This document shows, in pieces, positions 8,629 through 16,903 of a stretch of DNA of 64,000 nt. Under the pieces are notes generated by a model. It was not told the DNA's origin and did not search any database. It worked only from the letters and a program-made list of their open reading frames with translations. This stretch comes from Micromonospora thermarum (lineage in GTDB: Bacteria; Actinomycetota; Actinomycetes; Mycobacteriales; Micromonosporaceae): positions 62,001-126,000 of the forward strand of contig NZ_JAATEO010000016.1 of assembly GCF_012034245.1 (NCBI RefSeq), written 5' to 3'. Positions within the stretch are counted from its first letter, which is position 1. Each line of letters opens with the position of its first letter. The position numbers and the translations under genes are program-made.

Positions 8629-10419
8629 GTGGACGTCGACGCCGGACACGGCGCCGCCCTGGGGGGCGCGCTTCCGACCCAGCCGGGCGACCTGCCGCTG
8701 ACCCGCCGTCTGCGTTCGCTGCTGACCTGGCCCACCGCCGAGACCGACCCGGTCGGCCACCTGGTCCGCACCCACCGCAACATCCACTCCGGGACCGACC
8801 CGTCGGTGCTGCGCCGGGCGTACACCATCGCCGAGACCATGCACCGGGGGCAGTTCCGCAAGAGCGGTGAGCCGTACATCACCCACCCGCTCGCGGTCGC
8901 CCAGATCTGCGCCGACCTCGGCATGGACACCACGACCCTGGTCGCTGCGCTGCTGCACGACACCGTCGAGGACACCCGCTACACCCTCCAGGCGCTCGCC
9001 GACGACTTCGGGCCGGAGGTCGCCCACCTGGTCGACGGGGTGACGAAGTTCGACAAGGCGTTCTACGGCCAGGCCGCCGAGGCGGAGACGATCCGCAAGA
9101 TGATCATCGCGGCCGGCAAGGACGTCCGGGTGCTCATCATCAAGCTGGCCGACCGCCTGCACAACATGCGCACCCTCGGGGTCCGGTCGGCCGCGTCCCG
9201 CGAGCGGATCGCCCGCAAGACGCAGGAGGTGCTGGTCCCGCTCTGCGACCGGCTGGGCATCCAGACCCTCAAGCGCGAGCTGGACGACGTGGTGCTGCTG
9301 CACCTGGAACCGGAGGAGCACGCCCGGATCGCCCGCCACGTGCACGACCGGCCGGGCTGGGACGCGTACCTCCAGGAGGTCGTCGCCCGGGCGAAGACGG
9401 CACTGCGCCGCAGCCGGGTCGACGCCGAGGTGACCCCCCGACCACGGCACCTGTACTCGATCTGGAAGGACACGGTCGCCGGTGGCCACGCCGCGCCGTA
9501 CGACCTGCCCCGCATCGCGGTCATCGTGGACGGTCCGGCCACCGACTGCTACGCGGCCCTCGGCGCCATCCACGGCGTCTGGCGCCCGGTGCCCGGCCGC
9601 TTCAAGGACTACATCGCCTCCCCGAAGAACAACCTGTACCGGTCCCTGCACACCAGCGTCTGCGGCCCCAAGGACCACACGGTGGAGGTGCTGATCCGCA
9701 CGGCCGAGATGCACCGCTCCGCCGAGTACGGCATCGCCGCGAGCTACCGCTTCCCCCGCGCCGAGACCGGTGCCGCCGCCCGGGCCGAGCAGCTGGACTG
9801 GCTGCGCCGGGTGCTGGACTGGGAACAGGAGACGGCCGACCCGGCCCAGTTCCTGGAGTCGCTGCGCTGCGACCTCGCCGAGTCGCAGATCCAGGTCTTC
9901 GCCGACGGGCAACAGGTGGTGCTGCCGGCCGGCGCCACCCCGGTCGACCTGGCGTACGAGCTGGGCACCGAGCGCGGCGACCACTGCCTGGCCGCCCGGA
10001 TCAACGGCCGGCTCGCCCCGCTGTCGTCCTGTCTGGAGGACGGCGACGTGGTCGAGATCTTCACCGAGACGGACGCGGCCAACGGCTTCGACGCCGACGT
10101 CGCGCCGCGCGGGCCCCGCAAGGAGTGGCTCGGCTTCGTCAAGTCGCCGCACGCGCAGATGCAAATCAACCGGTGGTTCGCCGACCACACCGAGCCCGGC
10201 ATCTCGATCAGCGACAAGGTCCGGCTCGGCCGGGCCACGATCGGGCTGGCCCTGCGCAAGCACAATCGCGGCCTCGCCAGCGACCTGCCACTGCTGCGGC
10301 TCGCCGAGGAGCTGGGCTACCCCGACCTGGAGACGCTGCTCGTCGCGGTCTTCGACCGGGTCATCGAGCCGGACACGGTGGTCCAGCAGCTCATCGACCT
10401 GGTCGACCACCGGCAGTGA
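8629..10419 (+). CDS. RelA/SpoT-type (p)ppGpp synthetase/hydrolase lacking the ACT domain
   Basis: 596 residues from the GTG at 8629, chosen because AGGAGG ends 8 bases upstream; a longer ORF from ATG 8566 would place that site inside the gene. Domains: HD hydrolase (about 60-185; HTVEDT and IKLADRLHNMR), synthetase (about 265-370; YDLPRIAVIVD, GRFKDYIASPK, YRSLHTSV, VEVLIRT), and TGS (about 423-481). The protein ends soon after a short helical region, so the zinc-finger/RRM and ACT regulatory domains of full-length Rel (about 790 residues) are absent. Metal-binding His-Asp and synthetase Asp/Glu residues look retained. It is probably a second alarmone enzyme beside the housekeeping Rel elsewhere; which activity dominates is not clear. 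Confidence 0.88.
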   Translation: MDVDAGHGAALGGALPTQPGDLPLTRRLRSLLTWPTAETDPVGHLVRTHRNIHSGTDPSVLRRAYTIAETMHRGQFRKSGEPYITHPLAVAQICADLGMDTTTLVAALLHDTVEDTRYTLQALADDFGPEVAHLVDGVTKFDKAFYGQAAEAETIRKMIIAAGKDVRVLIIKLADRLHNMRTLGVRSAASRERIARKTQEVLVPLCDRLGIQTLKRELDDVVLLHLEPEEHARIARHVHDRPGWDAYLQEVVARAKTALRRSRVDAEVTPRPRHLYSIWKDTVAGGHAAPYDLPRIAVIVDGPATDCYAALGAIHGVWRPVPGRFKDYIASPKNNLYRSLHTSVCGPKDHTVEVLIRTAEMHRSAEYGIAASYRFPRAETGAAARAEQLDWLRRVLDWEQETADPAQFLESLRCDLAESQIQVFADGQQVVLPAGATPVDLAYELGTERGDHCLAARINGRLAPLSSCLEDGDVVEIFTETDAANGFDADVAPRGPRKEWLGFVKSPHAQMQINRWFADHTEPGISISDKVRLGRATIGLALRKHNRGLASDLPLLRLAEELGYPDLETLLVAVFDRVIEPDTVVQQLIDLVDHRQ

Positions 10420-10460
10420 CCGGTCGCGCCCCGGACCGACCGAAGGTTCCTCACGGGCAC

Positions 10461-10466
10461 TAGCCT
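10461..10466 (+). promoter_or_regulatory. -10 box (TAGCCT) for leaderless NUDIX transcript
   Basis: TAGCCT begins exactly 12 bases before the ATG at 10473, the standard geometry of leaderless actinobacterial genes. No Shine-Dalgarno precedes the ATG, which agrees. Confidence 0.5.
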
Positions 10467-10472
10467 GGACGC

Positions 10473-11015
10473 ATGATCCCCCGTTCCCGCGTCACCGGGC
10501 GCGCCGTGGCGTACCAGGTCTTCTACCGGCTGCCGCTGCCGGTGCGGCGCCGCCTGGTCCGGCTGGCCGTGCCGAAGTACATCGTCGGCGCGGTCACCCT
10601 GGTCCGCGACGCCGAAGCCGAGGGGGCGGGCCGACTGCTGCTGCTGCGCCAGCCGCCGGGCAACGGCTGGACACTGCCGGGCGGGCTGCTCGAGAAGCGG
10701 GAGGCGCCGGTGGTCGGCGCGGCCCGCGAGCTGCACGAGGAGACCGGCGTCCGGCTGTCGCCCCGCGACCTGCACCCGGCCGTGCCGAACGCGATCGTCC
10801 ACGACAAGGGCTGGGTGGACTTGGTGTTCACCGCCGAGGTGCCCGCCTCGACCACCACCTTCACGGTCGACGGCGCGGAGGTCTTCGAGGCCGCCTGGCA
10901 CCCGCTCGACGACCTGCCCCGGCTGACCTGGCCGACGGCACGCCTGCTCGCCTACTACGACATCGGGCCGCTGGCCGGGCAGTTCCCGCCGCCGGTACCC
11001 GACGTCCGGCCGTGA
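10473..11015 (+). CDS. NUDIX hydrolase
   Basis: 180 residues. The Nudix box GX5EX7REUXEEXGU is complete: GGLLEKREAPVVGAAREL followed by HEETGV (about residues 69-92). A hydrophobic/basic N-terminal segment (VAYQVFYRLPLPVRRRLVRL) precedes the fold. Nudix enzymes hydrolyse nucleoside diphosphates linked to a variable group; the substrate cannot be read from sequence. The stop codon overlaps the GTG of the nucleotidyltransferase by four bases (GTGA), so the two are translationally coupled. Confidence 0.9.
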   Translation: MIPRSRVTGRAVAYQVFYRLPLPVRRRLVRLAVPKYIVGAVTLVRDAEAEGAGRLLLLRQPPGNGWTLPGGLLEKREAPVVGAARELHEETGVRLSPRDLHPAVPNAIVHDKGWVDLVFTAEVPASTTTFTVDGAEVFEAAWHPLDDLPRLTWPTARLLAYYDIGPLAGQFPPPVPDVRP

Positions 11016-12043
11016 CCCCGCCGAGCGGGTCTTCGCTCGCGACTGCGGGACTCGCAGGCCCGGCTCATTCCTCGCGCTCGCCGAGCGGGTCTTCGCTCGC
11101 GACTGCGGGACTCGCAGGCCCGGCTCATTCCTCGCGCTCGCCGAGCGGGATCTGTGCGGTGGTCCTCGCCGCCGGCGAGGGCACCCGGCTGCGGCCGTTG
11201 ACCGAGCGGGTCCCCAAGGCGCTCTGCCCCGTGGGGAACGTGCCGTTGCTCGACCGGGCCCTCGCCCGCCTGGCCGGGCTCGACCTGACCGGCCCGGCGC
11301 GGGTGGCGGTCAACGCCAGCTACCTCGCCGACCAGGTGGTCCGTCACGTCGGCGACCGCGCGTACCTCTCGGTGGAGCCTGACGGGCCACTCGGCACCGC
11401 GGGGGGCGTGGCGAAACTGCGCGACTGGATCGACGGGCGGGGCGTCCTGGTGGGCAACGCCGACGCGTACCTCGCCGACCCGGCCCGTCCGCCCGGGGCG
11501 GACATCGCCGCGCTGCTGCGCGACTGGGACGGCGAGACCGTACGCCTGCTCGGCCAGCCCGCCCCGGACCCAGCCGCGCCGGGCACCTTCGACGGCCACG
11601 CCTTCACCGGGTTCTCGCTGCTGCCGTGGCGGCGGATCCGGGACCTGCCGGTGGAGTTCGGCGACCTCGTCCGGTCGGTATGGCGGCCCGCCGAGGCCGC
11701 CGGGGAACTGACCGTGGTCCCCTACCGGGGCACGTTCTACGACACCGGCACCCCCGCCGACTACCTCGCCGCCAACCTGCACGCGGCGGGCGGCGGCACC
11801 CTCGTCGACCCCGACGCCGTGGTGACCGGCCGGTGCCGGGAGGCGGTCGTCGGCGCGGGCGCGGTCGTACGCGGCGACGTCACCCGCGCCGTGGTCTGGC
11901 CGGGCGCCATGGTCCACCCGGGCGAGCACCTGCGGGACGCCGTCCGTGCGGGCACCGACCTCACCGTCGGCGTCGGCCAGCCGCCCCGCCTGGGAGCATC
12001 TAGCATAAGCGACGACGCCGACGAACGGAGAAATGTCCCGTGA
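11012..12043 (+). CDS. Sugar-nucleotide (NTP) transferase with a duplicated N-terminal repeat insert
   Basis: Nucleotidyltransferase of the glucose/mannose-1-phosphate type, 343 residues. The activating motif AVVLAAGEGTRLRPLTERVP with PKALCPVGNVPLLDR is clear, as are GNADAYL (metal-binding Asp) and GHAFTGFSLLPW. A C-terminal left-handed beta-helix segment (VDPDAVVTGRC, VVGAGAVVRGDV) follows. Directly after the start GTG-ACC-CCG lie two identical 60-bp repeats (11021-11140) that add 2 x 20 residues (SGSSLATAGLAGPAHSSRSP) before the catalytic motif. Without them the protein would begin MTPPSGICAVVLAAGEG, a normal family start. The insert is probably disordered and tolerated. Confidence 0.85.
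   Translation: MTPPSGSSLATAGLAGPAHSSRSPSGSSLATAGLAGPAHSSRSPSGICAVVLAAGEGTRLRPLTERVPKALCPVGNVPLLDRALARLAGLDLTGPARVAVNASYLADQVVRHVGDRAYLSVEPDGPLGTAGGVAKLRDWIDGRGVLVGNADAYLADPARPPGADIAALLRDWDGETVRLLGQPAPDPAAPGTFDGHAFTGFSLLPWRRIRDLPVEFGDLVRSVWRPAEAAGELTVVPYRGTFYDTGTPADYLAANLHAAGGGTLVDPDAVVTGRCREAVVGAGAVVRGDVTRAVVWPGAMVHPGEHLRDAVRAGTDLTVGVGQPPRLGASSISDDADERRNVP
11021..11140 (+). repeat. Two tandem 60-bp repeat units inserted in a gene start (reverse orientation of the 22398 family)
   Basis: Units 11021-11080 and 11081-11140 are identical, and the first 9 bases (CCGAGCGGG) recur at 11141-11149. Length 60 keeps the reading frame. The reverse complement of each unit aligns with the repeat at 22398-22515, about 43 of 50 positions by hand, so both belong to one dispersed element family. 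Confidence 0.85.
12001..12006 (+). promoter_or_regulatory. Candidate -10 box (TAGCAT) before the Lrp-type gene
   Basis: TAGCAT fits TANNNT and lies 34 bases before the GTG at 12040, inside the end of the preceding gene. It could give the small gene its own promoter. No convincing -35 is visible. Confidence 0.3.
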
Positions 12044-12327
12044 TCACCGCGATCGTGCTGATCGACTGCGCCACCGACTCGATCCCCGAGGTGGCCGAGG
12101 CCCTGGCCGCTCTGCCCGGCGTCAGCGAGGTCTACTCGGTGGCCGGGCACGTCGACCTGATCGCGATGGTCCGGGTGCGCGAGTTCGAGCAGATCGCCCA
12201 GGTCATCGCCGGGAGCATCTCGAAGGTGCCGGGCGTGCTCAACACGGAGTCCCACATCGCGTTCCGCGCGTACTCGCAGCACGACCTGGAGGAGGCCTTC
12301 GCGATCGGCCTCGCGGGCGCTGACTGA
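12040..12327 (+). CDS. Stand-alone Lrp/AsnC effector-binding (RAM) domain protein
   Basis: 95 residues, matching only the C-terminal ligand-binding domain of Lrp/AsnC regulators: strand ITAIVLIDCA, helix VAEALAALPGV, then EVYSVAGHVDLIAMVRVRE and a final IAFRAYSQHDLEEAF. No helix-turn-helix is present, so it cannot bind DNA by itself; such proteins form oligomers that bind amino acids or pair with full-length regulators. Its GTG overlaps the stop of the nucleotidyltransferase (GTGA) and has GGAG 9 bases upstream. It is convergent with the DUF4142 gene. Confidence 0.88.
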   Translation: MITAIVLIDCATDSIPEVAEALAALPGVSEVYSVAGHVDLIAMVRVREFEQIAQVIAGSISKVPGVLNTESHIAFRAYSQHDLEEAFAIGLAGAD

Positions 12328-12366
12328 CCACGGACGCCGGGCCGGCGCGGCCCGACCCGACGCAGG

Positions 12367-12396
12367 CGGCCGGCCCACCCGAAGGTGGACCGGCCG
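12367..12396. terminator. Hairpin between convergent genes
   Basis: Arms of 13 bp (CGGCCGGCCCACC / GGTGGACCGGCCG, one mismatch) around a CGAA loop. It lies between the Lrp-type gene (+) and the DUF4142 gene (-), so it can terminate both. No U-tract, as usual in actinobacteria. Confidence 0.7.
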
Positions 12397-12415
12397 TCGT
12401 GCTGCGTACCGTCGG

Positions 12416-13081
12416 TCAGCTCTCGCCCGGAGCCGGCGTCTCGGTGTTACCCGGTGCCGGCGACTCGGTGGTGCCGCCCGGAGCCGGGGTCTCGGTGCCG
12501 GGACCGGGGGTGGTCCCACCCGGGCTCGGCGTACCGGTGCCGGTGGCCTGCGGGACCGGGATACCCAGCTGCTCCGCCAGCTTGACCAGTTCGTCGTAGT
12601 GCGCCTGCAGGGTCGGCAGGGCGGTCTGCGCCAGCTGGACCACCGTCTGCTCGGAGCCCTGCGAGATCTCCGTCTGGCTGGCCTGGATGGCCTGGACGTG
12701 GCCGGTCAGCTGGCTGGTCACCCAGAGCCGGTCGAACTCCTCGCCGTCGGCGTTGTTCAGCTGGTCGATCACCTGCTGCTGATCCGCCGTGGGCTCGTCC
12801 GGCAAATCCACGTTGAGCTGGTCGGCGAGGTCCTGGACCGACTCGTCCAACTGGGTGTGGTCGGTCTTGAACATCTCACCCAGGTTCTTGACCTGCTCGT
12901 TCTGGCCCTTCTCCTGGGCCAGCTCACCCGCGGTGATCTCGAACAGGTTCACCTGGTGAATCGCCTGCACGTACTGGGTGTCCTGTTGTGATGGCTGCAC
13001 CGCGGCCTGGGCGGCCGCGGCGGGTGCGATACCCACCAGCACCAGTGCGGCCAGCAGGCCCAGGCGCTTGATTCCCAACAT
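12416..13081 (-). CDS. Secreted DUF4142 (ferritin-like) protein
   Basis: 221 residues with an N-terminal signal peptide (IKRLGLLAALVLVGIAPAAA, cleavage probably after AQAA). The mature part is helical and matches DUF4142: DTQYVQAIHQVNLFEITAG, LGEMFKTDHTQLDESV, and a C-terminal helix PTLQAHYDELVKLAEQ. The last 50 residues are low-complexity Pro/Gly/Thr with repeats of TPAPG and ESPAPGN, a likely wall-spanning tail. Function of DUF4142 proteins is unknown. The ATG has GGGGGAAGG just upstream. Confidence 0.85.
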   Translation of the reverse strand: MLGIKRLGLLAALVLVGIAPAAAAQAAVQPSQQDTQYVQAIHQVNLFEITAGELAQEKGQNEQVKNLGEMFKTDHTQLDESVQDLADQLNVDLPDEPTADQQQVIDQLNNADGEEFDRLWVTSQLTGHVQAIQASQTEISQGSEQTVVQLAQTALPTLQAHYDELVKLAEQLGIPVPQATGTGTPSPGGTTPGPGTETPAPGGTTESPAPGNTETPAPGES

Positions 13082-13165
13082 GCCTTCCCCCCCTTGAGAC
13101 GTTGGACCGCACGGATACCCGGCTGGCCCGGGTTATTCCTCCGTCTCCATCGGTGGGAGAAACGC

Positions 13166-13201
13166 CGCGGCGCCCGCCGGACGAATCCGGCGGGCGCCGC
13201 G
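13166..13201. terminator. Hairpin after qcrB
   Basis: Perfect 16-bp arms (CGCGGCGCCCGCCGGA and its complement) around a CGAA tetraloop, beginning 18 bases after the qcrB stop. Likely terminator of the ctaE-qcrCAB operon. Confidence 0.75.
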
Positions 13202-13218
13202 AGACGGTACGAGGTGGG

Positions 13219-14841
13219 TCAGCGGCGTTCGCCGCTGCCGATCTCCTCCCGCTCGGCGCGGGGCTCGACCGGCGGGTGCCCCGGCGAGACCGGCGCCTCG
13301 GCCGGCTTCTCGATCGGGTAGAAGAAGCCCCGGATCGCCGGGCCGAGGGCACCGAGCCGGTTCATCTTCTTCGGGACGACCCAGCCGCCGTACTCCAGAG
13401 CGCCGTGCCCGTCGTGGTCGGCCGCGCTGAGCGGCTGGTGGACCTCGATGAACCGGCCGTCCGGCAGCCGCCGGATGATGCCGGTCTCGACACCGTGGGC
13501 GAGAACCTCCCGGTCGTGCTGCTGGAGGCCCAGGCAGATCCGGTAGGTCACGTAGTACGCGAGCGGCGGCACCACGAGCAGACCGATCCGGCCGGCCCAG
13601 GTCATCGCGTTCAAGCTGATCTGGAACTTGTCGGCGATGACGTCGTTCGCCCCGGAGAGGGTCAGCACCATGTAGAACGAGACGGCCATGGCGCCCACCG
13701 CGGTGCGGGCCGGGACGTCCCGGGGCCGCTGCAGCAGGTTGTGGCTCTTGCGGTCCTTGAGGTGCCGGGCCTCCAGGAACGGGTAGAGCGTCGACAGGCC
13801 CACCAGGATGCCGGGGAGGACGACCGTCGGCCAGAACAGCGGCGGGATCACGTACCCGTCGCCGATCGGGATGTTGATCTCCCAGGCGGGCATGAGCCGG
13901 GTGGAGCCGTCGAGGAACATGACGTACCAGTCCGGCTGGCTGGCGGCCGAGACCACCCACGCCTCGTACGGGCCGAACAGCCAGATCGGGTTGATCTGGA
14001 ACAGACCGCCCATCAGCGCGATCACGCCGAAGACGACCATGAAGAAGCCGCCCTGCTTGATCGCGTAGCGGGGGAACATCCGCTCGCCGACCACGTTGCC
14101 GTTGGTCCGGCCGGGGCCGGGCCACTGGGTGTGCTTCTGCTTGAAGACCAGGCCCAGGTGGACGCTGATCAGCGCGAGCAGCAGACCCGGGATCAGCAGC
14201 ACGTGGGCGATGTAGAAGCGGCTGATGATGATCGTGCCGGGGAACTCACCGCCGAAGATCGACGAGGTGAGCCACGAGCCGATCACCGGGATCGACAGCA
14301 TGATCGCGGAGGCGATCCGCAGGCCGGTGCCGGAGAGGCCGTCGTCCGGCAGCGAGTAGCCGGTGAAGCCGGCGAGGAAGCCCACCCAGAACAGCAGCGA
14401 ACCGATGATCCAGTTCGTCTCGCGCGGCTTGCGGAACGCGCCGGTGAAGAAGACCCGCAGCATGTGCACCACGATCGCGGCCATGAACAGCAGGGCCGAC
14501 CAGTGGTGCATCTGCCGCATGATCAGGCCACCCCGGACGTCGAACGAGATGTCCAGGCTGGAGGCGTACGCGGCCGACATCGGCGTGCCCCGCAGCGGGG
14601 CGTAGCTGCCGTTGTAGACCACCTCGGTCATCGCCGGCTCGAAGAAGAAGGTCAGGAAGACACCGGTCAGCAGCAGGACGATGAACGAGAAGAGCGCGAT
14701 CTCGCCCAGCAGGAAGGACCAGTGGTCCGGGAAGACCTTGTTCAGCAGCCGGCGCAGCGGGGTGGCCACCTGGAAGCGGTCGTCCACCCCCCGGGCGGCG
14801 TTGCCCGGGACGGCTGCCATGTCAAACTTTCGCCGCTTCAC
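13219..14841 (-). CDS. qcrB: Cytochrome bc1 complex cytochrome b subunit
   Basis: Quinol-oxidising cytochrome b of the actinobacterial bc1 complex, 540 residues, integral membrane. The sequence runs VFPDHWSFLLGEIALFSFIV, MRQMHHWSALLFMAAIVVHM (heme His), FTGYSLPDDGLSGTGLR, the quinol-site PGPGRTNGNVVGERMFP, and NLLQRPRDVPARTAVGAMA. The C-terminal extension (after MNRLGALGP) is typical of the actinobacterial form. I chose the GTG at 14841, which overlaps the qcrA stop (GTGA) and has GGGAG about 5 bases upstream; an in-frame ATG lies 7 codons later. It is the last gene of ctaE-qcrC-qcrA-qcrB. Confidence 0.93.
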   Translation of the reverse strand: MKRRKFDMAAVPGNAARGVDDRFQVATPLRRLLNKVFPDHWSFLLGEIALFSFIVLLLTGVFLTFFFEPAMTEVVYNGSYAPLRGTPMSAAYASSLDISFDVRGGLIMRQMHHWSALLFMAAIVVHMLRVFFTGAFRKPRETNWIIGSLLFWVGFLAGFTGYSLPDDGLSGTGLRIASAIMLSIPVIGSWLTSSIFGGEFPGTIIISRFYIAHVLLIPGLLLALISVHLGLVFKQKHTQWPGPGRTNGNVVGERMFPRYAIKQGGFFMVVFGVIALMGGLFQINPIWLFGPYEAWVVSAASQPDWYVMFLDGSTRLMPAWEINIPIGDGYVIPPLFWPTVVLPGILVGLSTLYPFLEARHLKDRKSHNLLQRPRDVPARTAVGAMAVSFYMVLTLSGANDVIADKFQISLNAMTWAGRIGLLVVPPLAYYVTYRICLGLQQHDREVLAHGVETGIIRRLPDGRFIEVHQPLSAADHDGHGALEYGGWVVPKKMNRLGALGPAIRGFFYPIEKPAEAPVSPGHPPVEPRAEREEIGSGERR

Positions 14842-15926
14842 GGCCGCTCCCAGAAGTCGGGCCCGACGGTCTCGGTGTAGTCGGACTTCGCCACGAAGTA
14901 GCCCTCGGCGTCGACCTCGATCGGCAGCTGGGGCAGCCGCCGGCTGGCCGGGCCGAAGATGGGCTTCGCGTTGTCGGTGATGAGGAACTGCGACTGGTGG
15001 CACGGGCAGAGCAGCCGGTTGGTCTGCTGCTCGTACAGGCTGGCGGGGCAGCCGGCGTGCGTGCAGATCTTCGAGTACGCGGCGTAGTTGCCCCACATGT
15101 AGTCGCCGTGGCCGATCCGCTCGTTGGCGCGGCGGGCCTCCTGCGCGTCGGAGTCACGCAGGTGGATCAGCAGCGTCGGCGAGTCGGCGTGCCGGTTGCT
15201 GACGCCGTGGTCGATGCCGGGGAACACGGTGAGCTGACCGCCGCTGCTGATGTCGGCCGGGCGGATCGGCCGGCCGTCCTCGCGGACCAGCCGGACCTTC
15301 TCGCCACCCTCGGCGGGCGCGAAGCCGGTGGTGAACATCTGGTTGTTCTTGTGCGGGTCGGAGATCAGGCCACCCACCAGCGGCGCCGCGGCCACCGCGC
15401 CGACCGGCGCCAGACCGGCCAGCAGCGAGATGCCGAGCAGCGGCCGGCGCTTGACACCCAGCTCGTCGGCCATGTAGAGCATCGTCTGGCCGGTGATGGT
15501 GCGCTCGTCCTCGGAGACGGCGCCCTCGTGCCGGTCCTGGATCGACACCTCCTTGGGCAGCAGCTTCTTGCCCCACGTGAGGATGCCGAAGCCGATGCCG
15601 AGCAGGGCGACGCCCAGGGTGACGCCGAGCAGCGGCGTGTACCACTTGTCCCCGCCGCGGCCCGGCGCGTACTCCCACGGCCACCAGATGTAGATCGCCA
15701 GGAAGGCCGTCGCGGCGAGGCCGGTCAGCAGGAAGAACGACGCGACCGTACGGACCAGCCGGCGCTCGGCCTTGCTGCCGGGGACGACCTGCGGCTCGTA
15801 GTGGACGATCTCGATGTCGTCCCGCCGCGCGCCCTCCTGCACGATCTCGAACCGGCTGAGCCGGGGGTCGTTCACGTCGAGCGGCTCCCGGCTCTGCTGA
15901 GCCTGGTGCTCGGTGTGGGTGGTCAT
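14838..15926 (-). CDS. qcrA: Cytochrome bc1 complex Rieske iron-sulfur subunit
   Basis: 362 residues. The Rieske cluster is bound by CTHAGC near residue 287 and CPCHQSQF near 307. The N-terminus carries about 100 cytoplasmic residues and three membrane spans (VASFFLLTGLAATAFLAIY; LLGVTLGVALLGIGFGIL; LLGISLLAGLAPVGAVAAA), the actinobacterial form rather than the single-span mitochondrial one. It passes electrons from quinol to the QcrC hemes. It sits between qcrC and qcrB and overlaps qcrB by four bases. Confidence 0.94.
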   Translation of the reverse strand: MTTHTEHQAQQSREPLDVNDPRLSRFEIVQEGARRDDIEIVHYEPQVVPGSKAERRLVRTVASFFLLTGLAATAFLAIYIWWPWEYAPGRGGDKWYTPLLGVTLGVALLGIGFGILTWGKKLLPKEVSIQDRHEGAVSEDERTITGQTMLYMADELGVKRRPLLGISLLAGLAPVGAVAAAPLVGGLISDPHKNNQMFTTGFAPAEGGEKVRLVREDGRPIRPADISSGGQLTVFPGIDHGVSNRHADSPTLLIHLRDSDAQEARRANERIGHGDYMWGNYAAYSKICTHAGCPASLYEQQTNRLLCPCHQSQFLITDNAKPIFGPASRRLPQLPIEVDAEGYFVAKSDYTETVGPDFWERP

Positions 15927-15993
15927 GCCGTCACCTCGCTACGGACGGTGCCGACACGCGACACCAGCGCAATGTTACTCACGGGTCGCCCGG

Positions 15994-16830
15994 TCACGAC
16001 TTGCCCGCAATCCACAGGCTGGCGAAGACCAGCGCGACGATGCCCACCAGGAAGATCGCCAGGCCCTCGGTCGAGGGGCCGTAGCGGCCGAGGTTGAAGC
16101 CGCCCGGGTCCTGGTCGTGCTTCAGGGTCTCCTGGATGTAGGCGATGATGTCCGCCTTCTGCTCCGGCGTGATCTGGTTGTCGCCGAAGACCGGCATGTT
16201 CTGCGGGCCGCTCAGCATCGCCGCGTAGATCTGGCGGTCGGTGGCCGGGCGCAGGCTCGGCGCGTACTTGCCCGAGGAGAGGGCGCCGCCGCCACCGCCG
16301 AAGGCGTGGCACTGCGAGCAGTTGATGCGGAACAGCTCGCCACCGGCGGCGATGTTCGCGTCCTCGTGGAGGTTGGCACCCTCCGGCACCACCGGGCCGC
16401 CGCCGAGCTCCTGGATGTACTGGGCGAGCTGGCGGGTCTCCTCGTCGTTGAAGACCTCCGGCTTGCGCTGCGCCTGGGCCTCCTGCCGGGCCATCGGCAT
16501 CCGGCCCGTGCCCACCTGAAACTCGACCGAGGCGGCGCCGACGCCGATCAGGCTCGGGCCGCGGCCCTCGACACCCTGCGCGTTGCGACCGTGACAGGTC
16601 ACACAGCTCACGTCGAACAGCGCCTTGCCCTCCGCGGCGGCGCCGGACAACGGCGGGTTGTCCTGCGCCTGCACGCCGGGGGCGAAGACGGTGTAGGCAC
16701 CGCCGGCCAGCATGAGCGCGGCCAGCAGCCGGACCGCGGCACCCAGCCGGCGGCGGCCCCTGCTGCGCGCTGCGGGCCGCCCGCGCAGCCGCGCGAGCAG
16801 ACCGCGTCGGCGGTCGTTGTCAGAAGTCAT
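15994..16830 (-). CDS. qcrC: Cytochrome bc1 complex diheme cytochrome c subunit
   Basis: 278 residues with two c-type heme motifs, CVTCH near residue 76 and CSQCH near residue 170, so it serves as the fused cytochrome c that hands electrons directly to the aa3 oxidase, as in other actinobacteria. An N-terminal membrane anchor (LGAAVRLLAALMLAGGAYTV) and a C-terminal membrane helix (GLAIFLVGIVALVFASLWI) flank the heme domains. The ATG has AAGGA about 8 bases upstream. The gene is in the ctaE-qcrC-qcrA-qcrB operon. Confidence 0.94.
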   Translation of the reverse strand: MTSDNDRRRGLLARLRGRPAARSRGRRRLGAAVRLLAALMLAGGAYTVFAPGVQAQDNPPLSGAAAEGKALFDVSCVTCHGRNAQGVEGRGPSLIGVGAASVEFQVGTGRMPMARQEAQAQRKPEVFNDEETRQLAQYIQELGGGPVVPEGANLHEDANIAAGGELFRINCSQCHAFGGGGGALSSGKYAPSLRPATDRQIYAAMLSGPQNMPVFGDNQITPEQKADIIAYIQETLKHDQDPGGFNLGRYGPSTEGLAIFLVGIVALVFASLWIAGKS

Positions 16831-16903
16831 GACCTGTGTCCTTAACCGGTTGGACCTTGCCTGAGGGAGACGGAGCAGCGGCGCGGTTCGTGACGCGCCA
16901 AGA

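Noticed and set aside
8539-10410. 623-codon minus-strand frame across the Rel-type gene
   Set aside because: The plus strand has HD, synthetase and TGS motifs throughout; the minus product shows no family.
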